Shown here: piece after piece, positions 1-6,588 of the stretch | How the letters are laid out: every line of letters starts with the position of its first letter | Numbering within the stretch: the first letter of the stretch is position 1 | DNA from: Nitrospirae bacterium UBA4572 | GTDB lineage: Bacteria; Nitrospirota; Leptospirillia; Leptospirillales; Leptospirillaceae | NCBI GenBank assembly: GCA_002387725.1 | Contig: DGKK01000017.1 | Span: forward strand, 1 to 11,375 | Length of the DNA: 11,375 nucleotides | Direction: 5' to 3' | Made by a program: the position numbers and the translations under genes | Notes under the pieces: model-generated | Database searches by the model: none | What the model was told of the DNA's origin: nothing | The model's input: only the letters and a program-made list of their open reading frames with translations

Positions 1-46
1 CCTAAAATTTGTCGCTCACCCAATGAGAAGCATCCTGCCAAGGATT

Positions 47-514
47 TTAGTGATGTTCCTTCGCCAAGTGGCCTTCCCTGGTCAGGCGGGCATGTTCTTT
101 CATGATGCACTTGTCCATAATGACCGCCATTCCGGCAATCTCTGCCATACGATATCCTTCCTCACTCACGATCCCTTCCTGAATCCAGACTCGGGGAACG
201 GCAGTCGCCACGGCTTCACGGACAACATCCGGAATATCCGAAGCCTTTCGGAAAATCACCACAAGATCAGGGGTCACAGGAAGGCTTTTGAGATCGGGAT
301 AACAGGGAACATGTGCCACGGAGCTCAAGTTGGGATTGACAGGAAGAACATCGAAGCCATGGTCTTTCAGGTAGCTGGCGACGGTGAGGCTTGGACGGCC
401 GAGCTTGTCGGAAATCCCGACAACCGCCACGGTTTTGGAGCCGGTTAGAATGGATTTGATAAGATCATCATGTGCCATCGGCAGGGGTTCCCCCGTATGA
501 TTCGTTTTGGACAT
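47..514 (-). CDS. CoA-binding (YccU-type) Rossmann protein
   Basis: Small single-domain CoA-binding protein of the YccU/succinyl-CoA-ligase-alpha-like Rossmann family; cellular role unknown, probably cytoplasmic nucleotide or CoA binding. The sequence shows the family opening VAVVGISDKLGRPS (about residues 29-42), then a strand LPVNPN, the segment DLVVIFRKASDIPDVV, VWIQEGIVSEE and the C-terminal VIMDKCIMKEHARL, all in the usual order. The start is uncertain. The ATG at 514 has no purine-rich Shine-Dalgarno in front of it, only a TAAAAT-like element immediately upstream. The ATG at 478 (MAHDDLIKSIL) lines up with the usual N-terminus of the family and would give 143 residues, a typical length. 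The longer form, 155 residues, is reported here. It is divergent from the NifS-like gene, across 238 bp that hold two 12-bp direct repeats. Confidence 0.88.
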   Translation of the reverse strand: MSKTNHTGEPLPMAHDDLIKSILTGSKTVAVVGISDKLGRPSLTVASYLKDHGFDVLPVNPNLSSVAHVPCYPDLKSLPVTPDLVVIFRKASDIPDVVREAVATAVPRVWIQEGIVSEEGYRMAEIAGMAVIMDKCIMKEHARLTREGHLAKEHH

Positions 515-529
515 ATTTTAAAGGGAAGG

Positions 530-562
530 ATCAGAAACAACATTAACAAAATCAGACACAAC
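530..562. repeat. Phased 12-bp direct repeats upstream of the CoA-binding gene
   Basis: ATCAGAAACAAC at 530-541 and ATCAGACACAAC at 551-562 differ at one base and begin exactly 21 bp apart, close to two helical turns. They lie 16-48 bp upstream of the first possible start (514) of the minus-strand CoA-binding protein gene. Direct repeats with this spacing are typical of tandem binding sites for a transcription factor. The regulator cannot be named, and a chance origin is possible in this AT-richer intergenic stretch. A further isolated TCTGAT, the same core inverted, lies at 595-600. Confidence 0.35.
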
Positions 563-752
563 GATGTGGCTGCCTCCTGTTTCAAAGGGAGCCGTCTGAT
601 TCTCATCATGCTATCATAGAACGATGGCTGACAGGAACCCGGAGAGAAAAAGACAGAAGGAATTCGGCGTCTTTAAGGATTTTTGAAAACAGGCTCGCCA
701 ATCCTCCACAAGGATGAGGCCCGAAAAACTAAACAAAATTAAGGAACGTAGG

Positions 753-1910
753 ATGATCCATCTTCATATCGACACAATGCCGTTTTTTCGACCGGGGGTC
801 CGGGAAGCAATAGAAAAAGAGCTCGAAGATCCCATTGTTCCTACCGCCCGAACCCGAAGGGGGCTTAGCAAAGCGGATCGCCTCGACGGATATCGGGAAG
901 AAGTCGCACGGTATGCAGATTGCCGACCGGAAGAAGTAATTTTTGTCTCCTCCGTAACGGAAGCCAATGTTTGGGGCATACGGGGAGTCCGTTTTCCAGG
1001 AAACAATTCACCGGATCATGTTTTGGTTTCCCCGCTCGAACATAGCTCCATCCTCCGAAGTGCAGAAGCCCTTTCCCGGGAGACGGGCGCAAAAATGGGG
1101 CTTCTCACGCTGACTCCTCAAGGGACGGTCGATACCGACGCCCTCAAAAGAAAATGGCCGGGAGCGAGAACACTGGTCTCCCTGCAACGGGTGAATCCTG
1201 AAACCGGCCTCCTCCAGCCCCTGAAGGAGGTCGCCGGAATCGTAAGGGAAAGAGGCGGAATTCTCCACAGTGACTCTTCGGCAACCCAGGGATGGGAGAG
1301 TCTCTCCCTGCAAAGTGATGGACCCGACCTGATGTCTGTATCCTCAGCCGCTGCTGGAGGTCCGGCAGGGATCGCAGCGCTTCTTCTTCGCCGGGGGATC
1401 CGGATCAACCCCTGGCTTATGGGAGGGGCCCAAGAAGACGGACGTCGTGCAGGGAGCCAACCGGTCTTCCTCGCTGCAGGATTTGCCCAAGCCCTCCGAC
1501 AGGAAAAAGAATCCCTCTCAACAGATCGCCAGCGGCTTGAACACCTGGACCACCTCTTTCTATCAGCCATCCAAAAGGAGCATTCGGATGTGAAAATTGT
1601 GGCTCTTCATGCCCCTAGACGCCCAGGAATTCTGAACATCCTAGTCCCTGAAGTTGACGGTCAAGCCCTCCTTTCATTGCTCGACCGTGATGGGGTGGAA
1701 GTCGGAACCGGAGCCAGCTGTTCGTCTCAATCCCTGACTGTTTCCCATGTTTTGACCGCGCTTGGCTACCCCGCACGACAGGCACAAGGATCCATTGTGC
1801 TCTCTCTCGGGTGGTGGAACCGGGAGACAGACCTCGCCCTTTTTCAGTCAGCATTGAATAAAGCTCGCGGAATTCTCTCTCGGATCAATGTCACCGGAGC
1901 CACCGCCTAA
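753..1910 (+). CDS. NifS/IscS-like fold-type I protein lacking the PLP lysine (probable pseudo-cysteine desulfurase)
   Basis: 385 residues, normal for group I cysteine desulfurases. Start 753 is chosen because AAGGA sits 7 nt upstream; the earlier in-frame ATG at 714 has its AAGG directly abutting it. Retained: VTEAN (about 68-72), the His of the PLP-stacking position (LEHSS, His97), Asp174 in HSD, GGAQEDGRRAG, and the mobile-loop cysteine in GASCSSQS (Cys323, like IscS Cys328). Lost: the family SGHK motif reads SSAA, so His and Lys of the Schiff base become Ala199 and Ala200. Gln of HxDxxQ becomes Ala177, and Arg of the substrate carboxylate site (family IRFSLG) is Val349 in IVLSLG. No Lys lies between about residues 160 and 250. 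The frame is intact throughout, so this is not a broken gene. It probably does not catalyse PLP-dependent desulfuration; a persulfide carrier or scaffold role is conjecture. It opens a plus-strand cluster that includes a glutaredoxin. Confidence 0.85.
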   Translation: MIHLHIDTMPFFRPGVREAIEKELEDPIVPTARTRRGLSKADRLDGYREEVARYADCRPEEVIFVSSVTEANVWGIRGVRFPGNNSPDHVLVSPLEHSSILRSAEALSRETGAKMGLLTLTPQGTVDTDALKRKWPGARTLVSLQRVNPETGLLQPLKEVAGIVRERGGILHSDSSATQGWESLSLQSDGPDLMSVSSAAAGGPAGIAALLLRRGIRINPWLMGGAQEDGRRAGSQPVFLAAGFAQALRQEKESLSTDRQRLEHLDHLFLSAIQKEHSDVKIVALHAPRRPGILNILVPEVDGQALLSLLDRDGVEVGTGASCSSQSLTVSHVLTALGYPARQAQGSIVLSLGWWNRETDLALFQSALNKARGILSRINVTGATA

Positions 1911-1992
1911 GGCTCCTCCATTGTCTTCATTTGACTCGAACACACCGTTGCCGGGGGATCGGGTCACCATTATCGGAAGGAGGAAGTTGGTC

Positions 1993-2892
1993 ATGAATGA
2001 CGCCACTCAGGAAATCCATGCCGTTATCGGAGGTACGGGATTTGTTGGACGATATCTGGCCGATGCCCTCAGAAATACAGGAAAAGCTCGTGTCCGCCTC
2101 CTTGCAAGAAAGCATCCCGACTCTCTCCCCCCGGAAACAGAATTTTATCCGATAGATGCAGTCTCAGGAATGGGAATGAAGGAAGGACTGTCTCGCGCCA
2201 ATGTCGTCTGGTACCTCCCAGGAATCCTTGCAGAAACTCGGGAGCAATCTTACGAGATGGTTCATCATCAGGGTGTCGTCAATACATTGTCCGCCGTGGA
2301 CCAGCGGTCCCTGAGGAGAATTGTGCACATCAGCGCCGTAGGAACCGCGCCCAACGCGCCCAGTGCCTATCATCGAACAAAGGCCCGAGGGGAGGAGGCC
2401 CTCCGCAACAGCCTCCTTCCCTATACCATCGTGCGCCCCTCCCTGGTCTTCGGAAAGGGGGATCGGTCAATCAATCAATTTCTGGACATAGCCCGACTCG
2501 TCCATGTCCTCCCCATGATCGGACCGGGGACAGCTCGGGTCCAGCCCATTTTCGCAGGAGATCTGGCAAGACTGTGCGTGATGATTGCAGAGCGGGCGGA
2601 GACCCTGGGCAAAATTTATGAAGCCGGGGGTCCCCGTATCTACACCTACCGGCAGATGATGGAGACACTAAAAAACTCTTGTCACCTCAAATCCCCCATT
2701 CTCGGAGCACCTGTTGCCATCATGATGGCATCGGCCGTGTTACAGAAGCTTCTTCTCCCCCGCCCATTTCTGACGCCGGACGTTCTCAGAATGGCCCTTT
2801 CCGACAACGTCCCCGATAAAAATGCATGCGTTGCCGATTTTGGAATGACTCTGCTCGCCCTTGAAGCCTGGCTCGAAGGGAGTGACCAATGA
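1993..2892 (+). CDS. NDUFA9-like atypical SDR (NAD(P)-binding epimerase family)
   Basis: 299-residue atypical short-chain dehydrogenase/reductase of the NAD(P)-binding, NDUFA9/NmrA-like group. Members bind NAD(P)H and act as oxidoreductases, epimerases or structural quinone/complex I-linked proteins; substrate here is unknown. The dinucleotide motif GGTGFVG is at residues 13-19. The SAVGT segment is followed by Tyr126 and Lys130 in YHRTK, then the typical TIVRPSLVFGKGD and a QPIFAGDLARL strand. The start at 1993 is strongly supported by AAGGAGG at 1977-1983, 9 nt upstream. An in-frame ATG at 1888 would add 35 proline-rich residues, overlap the previous gene and lacks family similarity, so it is rejected. 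There is an 82-bp gap to the NifS-like gene. The stop overlaps the dioxygenase start by ATGA, so the two are very likely translationally coupled. Confidence 0.85.
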   Translation: MNDATQEIHAVIGGTGFVGRYLADALRNTGKARVRLLARKHPDSLPPETEFYPIDAVSGMGMKEGLSRANVVWYLPGILAETREQSYEMVHHQGVVNTLSAVDQRSLRRIVHISAVGTAPNAPSAYHRTKARGEEALRNSLLPYTIVRPSLVFGKGDRSINQFLDIARLVHVLPMIGPGTARVQPIFAGDLARLCVMIAERAETLGKIYEAGGPRIYTYRQMMETLKNSCHLKSPILGAPVAIMMASAVLQKLLLPRPFLTPDVLRMALSDNVPDKNACVADFGMTLLALEAWLEGSDQ

Positions 2893-3680
2893 GCAGGCTG
2901 CAATCGCTTTTCGTCTCCCACGGAGCACCCAGCTCCACCGAAGACGAAGAGTGGATGACATCCCTTCAAAACTTGGGAGAGAAACTGGGAGATATCCGCG
3001 GCATCATCATCCTCTCTGCCCACTGGGTCGAGAGAGGGCTTTTTGCAGGCCCCCTTCTCCCTTCCTCACTGATTTATGATTTTTGGGGCTTCCCTGAAAG
3101 ACTCTATCGCGTTCGTTATCCTGCCCCTCCCGGGGCGGATCTCCTCCCGATTTTACAAAAGCTCCCGGGGATCGGACCGATCACTCCCGCACCATCACGC
3201 GGCCTCGATCACGGAATGTGGGTGCCACTGCTCGGACTTCGCCCGGAGGCTGACATTCCGGTTCTTGGGCTCTCTCTTCCGGGGACGGATCCCGGCCGTC
3301 TTCATTCCCTCGGCCAGGCCCTTTTCCCCCTGCGAGACGAGGGGATTCTTGTCATTGGCAGCGGTGGACTTACCCACAACTTGGGAGCCCTTGCCGCCGG
3401 CGAGAATCACGCGACGGCCCCCTGGGCAGAGGAGTTTGACCAGTGGGTCGTCCAAAAACTTGAATCCTCCGACATATCCGCGCTTCTCAACTTCCGGAAG
3501 GAAGCTCCAAATGCCTCCCTCTCCCATCCGACCATTGAGCACTTTGCCCCTCTATTCGTGGCTATGGGAGCGGCAGGTGAGGGATTTCATGTGACCTTTC
3601 CGGTCGATATGTTCCGATACGGCTCCTTATCCCTTCGCTCGGTGGCCTTTTGGAATCCGGCTTCCTCACCTTCTTGCTGA
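2889..3680 (+). CDS. DODA-type extradiol ring-opening dioxygenase (LigB/YgiD family)
   Basis: 263 residues, full length for the LigB-like class III extradiol dioxygenases (4,5-DOPA dioxygenase/YgiD type), non-haem metal enzymes that open catecholic rings. Landmarks in order are VSHGAPS (His11), LSAHW (His45), LDHGMWVPL (His108), GGLTHNLG (His163) and SHPTIEHFAPL (His213 and His218). From the family, the N-terminal two His and one in the HPTxEH motif are metal ligands, and the THN histidine is the likely catalytic acid/base. All are present, so the enzyme should be active, but the physiological substrate cannot be read from the sequence. Start is the ATG overlapping the SDR stop (ATGA at 2889-2892), which argues for an operon and a possible joint reaction of ring cleavage and NAD(P)H reduction. 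No other ring-degradation gene is adjacent. Confidence 0.9.
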   Translation: MSRLQSLFVSHGAPSSTEDEEWMTSLQNLGEKLGDIRGIIILSAHWVERGLFAGPLLPSSLIYDFWGFPERLYRVRYPAPPGADLLPILQKLPGIGPITPAPSRGLDHGMWVPLLGLRPEADIPVLGLSLPGTDPGRLHSLGQALFPLRDEGILVIGSGGLTHNLGALAAGENHATAPWAEEFDQWVVQKLESSDISALLNFRKEAPNASLSHPTIEHFAPLFVAMGAAGEGFHVTFPVDMFRYGSLSLRSVAFWNPASSPSC

Positions 3681-3682
3681 CC

Positions 3683-3712
3683 TTGAAGCCACTGGCTCTC
3701 TTCGGATACAAT
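3683..3712 (+). promoter_or_regulatory. Candidate sigma-70 promoter for the glutaredoxin gene
   Basis: TTGAAG at 3683-3688 (4 of 6 to TTGACA), an 18-bp spacer and TACAAT at 3707-3712 (5 of 6 to TATAAT). The predicted start would be near 3719, giving a leader of about 54 nt to the ATG at 3773. It lies in the 92-bp gap after the dioxygenase, so the glutaredoxin and CbtB-like genes may have their own transcript. It is a pattern match only. Confidence 0.4.
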
Positions 3713-3772
3713 AACATTCTGTTTCAAGCATTTTGCATGATAGGTTACACACGGATTTTCTCGGAGGATATC

Positions 3773-4129
3773 ATGGAAAACAGTAAAAATATCACGATCA
3801 ATGCCTATCTTAAGCCAAGCTGCGGATGGAGCCGGGGTGTTCGAGCAGTCTTCACCAAGTACTCCCTTCCCTACAATGACATCAACATCATTGGTGACCC
3901 CGAAGCCTACAGCGAAATGGTTCGGAAGTCTGGCCAACGACTGTCTCCCTGCGTCGAAATCGATGGAGTGATGCTTGCGGATGTGAGCGGTGAAGAAGTG
4001 GAGAATTACTTGATTTCGAGAGGTCATGTTGTCCCGATTGAGTCAAAGGACTCAACGCCTCTTGACAGAGGCTGCCAAGACGGCGAACCGGTCGAGATGG
4101 GATCATGGGGAATGAACAAGAGCTCCTGA
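3773..4129 (+). CDS. Monothiol-type (CGWS) glutaredoxin family protein
   Basis: 118-residue glutaredoxin-fold protein, cytoplasmic thiol/disulfide or Fe-S related. After a short strand (ITINAYLKP) comes the active-site CGWS at residues 17-20, with a single catalytic Cys17 and Ser in the second position as in CGFS monothiol glutaredoxins. This is followed by SRGVRAVFTKYSLPY, the cis-proline segment RLSPCVEIDG (note a Cys right after the proline) and the ADVSGEEVENYL helix. A roughly 30-residue polar tail with one more cysteine (DRGCQDG) extends past the usual domain end. Start 3773 is chosen from GGAGGA at 3763-3768; the longer in-frame ORF from 3650 overlaps the dioxygenase and adds an unrelated 41 residues. 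It lies 64 bp upstream of the CbtB-like gene. Disulfide reduction, [2Fe-2S] handling or persulfide reduction are all possible. Confidence 0.87.
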   Translation: MENSKNITINAYLKPSCGWSRGVRAVFTKYSLPYNDINIIGDPEAYSEMVRKSGQRLSPCVEIDGVMLADVSGEEVENYLISRGHVVPIESKDSTPLDRGCQDGEPVEMGSWGMNKSS

Positions 4130-4193
4130 CCGTCAAATTGATGGCATGGGTAGTGGCTGAACGTTGATAAGGCAGATGAAAGGGAGATGATCA

Positions 4194-4406
4194 ATGCATC
4201 GAGTGGATCTGATGAAACGAGAAGAGATTGCCACCGGAACGGATGTTCTGGCCAAGGGCACGAAGTGGAAAGAACTGGCAATCGTCGTGGGAGCCTTTGT
4301 GTGGATTCCTGTGACCCTTTACTTGCTTCTTTTTGCCCCACTTCCCATGGTCCACGACATGGTTCATCCCGTTCGACATGCATTCAGCTTTGTCATGTGC
4401 CACTGA
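4194..4406 (+). CDS. CbtB-like small histidine-rich membrane protein
   Basis: 70 residues with one predicted membrane helix (about 28-48, LAIVVGAFVWIPVTLYLLLF). The short tail carries His54, His58, His62 and a terminal Cys69-His70 in MVHDMVHPVRHAF...CH. That arrangement, one helix followed by spaced histidines and a final CH, resembles the CbtB family (putative cobalt transporter subunit). CbtB is usually paired with the multi-helix CbtA and a cobalamin riboswitch. Neither is in this window: the gene is followed by a hairpin and a tRNA, and only 64 bp precede it. Start 4194 is supported by AGGGAG at 4181-4186; Met7 is an alternative. Metal binding by the tail is an inference, and a generic small metal or stress membrane peptide is the other possibility. 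Confidence 0.7.
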   Translation: MHRVDLMKREEIATGTDVLAKGTKWKELAIVVGAFVWIPVTLYLLLFAPLPMVHDMVHPVRHAFSFVMCH

Positions 4407-4443
4407 TCTTCCGCCAAGCTCTCCTAAAAATAAGGGGGCGAAT

Positions 4444-4487
4444 GGAGATTCCCTTTCGAATCTCTCTCGTCCCTTTTTCTCTTTTTT
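4444..4487 (+). terminator. Candidate terminator after the CbtB-like gene
   Basis: GAGATTC (4445-4451) and GAATCTC (4458-4464) form a 7-bp stem with a 6-nt loop, extended by one G-U pair. About six bases later a T-rich run begins (4471-4487). The T tract is not directly adjacent, so efficiency is doubtful, but the position between the last protein gene of the cluster and the tRNA fits. Confidence 0.4.
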
Positions 4488-4494
4488 ATCTCAC

Positions 4495-4571
4495 GCGCTC
4501 GTAGCTCAGTCGGATAGAGCAACAGCCTTCTAAGCTGTGGGTCGCTGGTTCGATTCCAGCCGGGCGCACCA
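4495..4571 (+). tRNA. tRNA-Arg (anticodon TCT)
   Basis: Complete 77-nt cloverleaf. The acceptor GCGCTCG (4495-4501) pairs with CGGGCGC (4561-4567, one G-U). The D arm is GCTC/GAGC, and the anticodon stem ACAGC/GCTGT encloses loop CTTCTAA with anticodon TCT at 4529-4531. The T arm is GCTGG-TTCGATT-CCAGC, the discriminator is A, and CCA is encoded at 4569-4571. It decodes AGA arginine codons. It is plus-stranded and converges on fliM. Confidence 0.97.
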
Positions 4572-4573
4572 TA

Positions 4574-4601
4574 TCTTACCGACCTTTTCTTACCGACCTT
4601 T
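4574..4601. repeat. 14-bp tandem duplication just after the tRNA
   Basis: TCTTACCGACCTTT occurs twice back to back (4574-4587 and 4588-4601), perfectly, beginning 3 bp after the encoded CCA of the tRNA. It looks like a small local slippage duplication in the tRNA/fliM convergent gap; there is no sign of an attachment-site copy elsewhere in the window. Confidence 0.8.
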
Positions 4602-4636
4602 CACCCCGAGAGAACCGCAAGAACCGGTCGCGGAAC

Positions 4637-5662
4637 TTATCCCTCCTCTTCTTCATCCCCTCGCTTGACGTCGGTCAGATCCGGAAAAACCCGCTCCTCT
4701 ATCCTCACCGCCCGCGAAGAACGGTAGACTCCTGGACGAGCCTTGAAGCGGAGGGCCTTCTCCACGGTAATCTTGATCGGATCATCCACATACTGGTCAA
4801 GAGTGATCATGTCTCCGGGCTTCCAGGCCAAGACTTCGGAGAGACGCGCCTTCGTCGTTCCGAGTTCGGCAACAATCTTGATCGGAACACTGTCAATCTG
4901 TTGTCGCAGACGAAGGATCCAGCGGTGGTCGACTTCGTACTGGTCGCTCTGGAAGCCGGTATAGAGCTTCTCCTTGATCGGCTCGATCGTGGAATAAGGA
5001 ATACATATGTAAACAGGTCGGCCCTGGCCGTCGATATCGAGCCTATAGGTCAAGGCAATCACCATTTCGGTGGGGCTCACGATGGCAGAAAATTGCGGAT
5101 TGATTTCCGAGCGGATGTAGGAAACCCCAATATGGTGGACCGGAGCCCACGCTTTTTCAAAGTCCCCGATGGCCTGGTTGAGAATGTTCCGGGTGATCCT
5201 GTTTTCAATAGGGGAAAAGTCCCGACCCTCAACCTTGACATGTCCTCGCCCCACCCCTCCGAAAAGATGATCCACCAAAAGATAGACCATTCGGGCATCG
5301 ATGATGAGAAGAAAGTTGCGTTTCATCGGTTCGAGGCGAAGAATGTTGATGTTCGACGGGAGAGGGATTTTCTTGATGAACTCCCCAAACTTGATCATCT
5401 CCGTGGAGACGGGGGAAAACTCCACAGCCTTTCTAAGGGTGGAGGAGAGGGTGATCTGAAAAAAACGGGCAAACCGCTCGTTGACAATTTCGAGGGTTGG
5501 CATCCGTCCCCGGATGACCCGTTCCTGACTTGCGAGGTTGTACTCACGGGTTTTCTTGCCTGCCTCTTCTGTAACCTCCGGCTTGCTGGTCTCAACGTCC
5601 CCCTCGACAATTCCCCTCAACAGGGCATTGACCTCATCCTGGGACAGAATATTTTCAGCCAT
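4637..5662 (-). CDS. fliM: Flagellar motor switch protein FliM
   Basis: 341 residues, normal for FliM, the C-ring switch protein that binds phosphorylated CheY and sets rotation direction. The N-terminal CheY-binding peptide ILSQDEVNALLRG is at residues 5-17, the middle CheC-like domain carries the FliG-contact motif FGGVG (134-138) with GRDFSPIE, and a C-terminal SPOA (FliN-like) domain (about 255-325: IKIVAELGTTKARLSEVLAWKPGDMITLDQ) follows. A short acidic tail DEEEEG ends the protein. Start is the ATG at 5662, where FliM proteins begin; a GGGGGA lies 10 nt upstream. A longer reading from a TTG at 5725 has no family support. It is not flanked here by fliL, fliN or other flagellar genes. It follows the dienelactone hydrolase by 98 bp in the same direction. 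Confidence 0.96.
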   Translation of the reverse strand: MAENILSQDEVNALLRGIVEGDVETSKPEVTEEAGKKTREYNLASQERVIRGRMPTLEIVNERFARFFQITLSSTLRKAVEFSPVSTEMIKFGEFIKKIPLPSNINILRLEPMKRNFLLIIDARMVYLLVDHLFGGVGRGHVKVEGRDFSPIENRITRNILNQAIGDFEKAWAPVHHIGVSYIRSEINPQFSAIVSPTEMVIALTYRLDIDGQGRPVYICIPYSTIEPIKEKLYTGFQSDQYEVDHRWILRLRQQIDSVPIKIVAELGTTKARLSEVLAWKPGDMITLDQYVDDPIKITVEKALRFKARPGVYRSSRAVRIEERVFPDLTDVKRGDEEEEG

Positions 5663-5760
5663 AGCGACAGATCCCCCGGAATAAGCTTCCCTCACCCCCC
5701 GGAAAAATTCCGACCCGGGAGGCAATGTTTTCTTTGCCTTCTTTTAACTTATCGGACACC

Positions 5761-6501
5761 TTATCCGTTTCGTGAAGGAGCGGACTTGAGATGGCGGTCA
5801 AGGAATTCCCGAAGGAGAATTTCCGAGCGGTCTGCCGACTCTTTGTGGTAGGAAGGACGATCTTCACAGAAGAATCCGTGGCCGGCATCTGGAAATGTCT
5901 CCATTCGGAAAGAACGGTTGGCAGCGGAGAGCGCCTTGGCCACAGCATTGCGTTCCTCTTCAGGGATAAAGTCATCCTTCCCCCCATAGAGGAGCAGAAG
6001 GTCCGCCCGAATTCCCGGAACCAGCGAGAGGGGCACCTCCGTATGCCCAGGAAAGAACCCCTTGGGGGCACCGATTCCCCCTCCATAGAACGGCACGGCC
6101 GCCTTGATCTTCTCCCCAAACCATCCTGCCGAAAGAAAGGCCAATCGTCCTCCCATGCAGAAACCCACCACACCAATCCGATCACGATCGACACGGGGAT
6201 CATTCCTGAGAATGTCGAGGCATCGCGAAATATCCTCCTTGGCCTCCTCGTCCTTCAGTCGGGAAAGATTTCCCATGGCGGTCTCCCGATCGGAATAGGC
6301 GACGACACGCCGCTCTTCGGGAAAGCGTCGATAGAGGTCGGGAACGAGAACTGCATAGCCCCACCCCGCTAGTCTGGCGGCCAGACGACGAAAATGCTCG
6401 TTGACTCCGTAGGCCTCCATCAAAAGAATGATTCCGGGAACCTTCTTCTCCCCAGCAGGAAACTCCTTAAATGCCAACCCTCGTTCAATCCATTCTCCCA
6501 T
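5761..6501 (-). CDS. Dienelactone hydrolase family protein
   Basis: 246-residue alpha/beta hydrolase of the dienelactone hydrolase family, which hydrolyses lactones or esters with a Cys-Asp-His triad. Seen: Glu29 in LLMEAYGVNEH (the family's triad-controlling Glu), nucleophile Cys115 in GFCMGG, Asp176 in GGKDDFIP and His208 in AGHGFF. All catalytic positions are present and the length is typical (about 230-250). There is no signal peptide, so it is cytoplasmic. Start 6501 is supported by GGAGG at 6506-6510, four bases upstream. The gene lies 87 bp after the alcohol dehydrogenase and 98 bp before fliM on the same strand. Pairing with the dehydrogenase suggests detoxification of an aldehyde or lactone, but the substrate is unknown. 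Confidence 0.93.
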   Translation of the reverse strand: MGEWIERGLAFKEFPAGEKKVPGIILLMEAYGVNEHFRRLAARLAGWGYAVLVPDLYRRFPEERRVVAYSDRETAMGNLSRLKDEEAKEDISRCLDILRNDPRVDRDRIGVVGFCMGGRLAFLSAGWFGEKIKAAVPFYGGGIGAPKGFFPGHTEVPLSLVPGIRADLLLLYGGKDDFIPEEERNAVAKALSAANRSFRMETFPDAGHGFFCEDRPSYHKESADRSEILLREFLDRHLKSAPSRNG

Positions 6502-6588
6502 TTTTCCTCCTCAAGACTTCCAGTGTGGCTGTCGTGCGCCATGGAGGCTGCCCCCATCAGCGGCCTTCATTTTCTTATTCGTGCGTCT

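Noticed and set aside
701..715. ATCCT/AGGAT small inverted repeat before the NifS-like gene
   Set aside because: Only five weak base pairs; not enough to call a regulatory hairpin.
714..752. N-terminal extension of the NifS-like protein from ATG 714
   Set aside because: Its AAGG is directly adjacent to the ATG, while 753 has AAGGA at proper spacing and begins at the usual family N-terminus.
1888..1992. N-terminal extension of the SDR from ATG 1888
   Set aside because: It overlaps the upstream gene, is proline-rich and has no ribosome site; AAGGAGG before 1993 decides the start.
5720..5739. AGGCAA/TTGCCT inverted repeat between the hydrolase and fliM
   Set aside because: Six-bp stem without a T run on the minus strand; too weak to be called a terminator for the hydrolase gene.
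5749..5756. TCCGATAA on the minus strand, similar to a flagellar sigma-28 -10, upstream of fliM
   Set aside because: The expected TAAAGTTT-like -35 is absent at the 11-bp spacing, so the match is probably chance.
4901..5851. 316-codon plus-strand frame opposite fliM
   Set aside because: Antisense shadow of fliM with no family features; fliM shows all expected domains.
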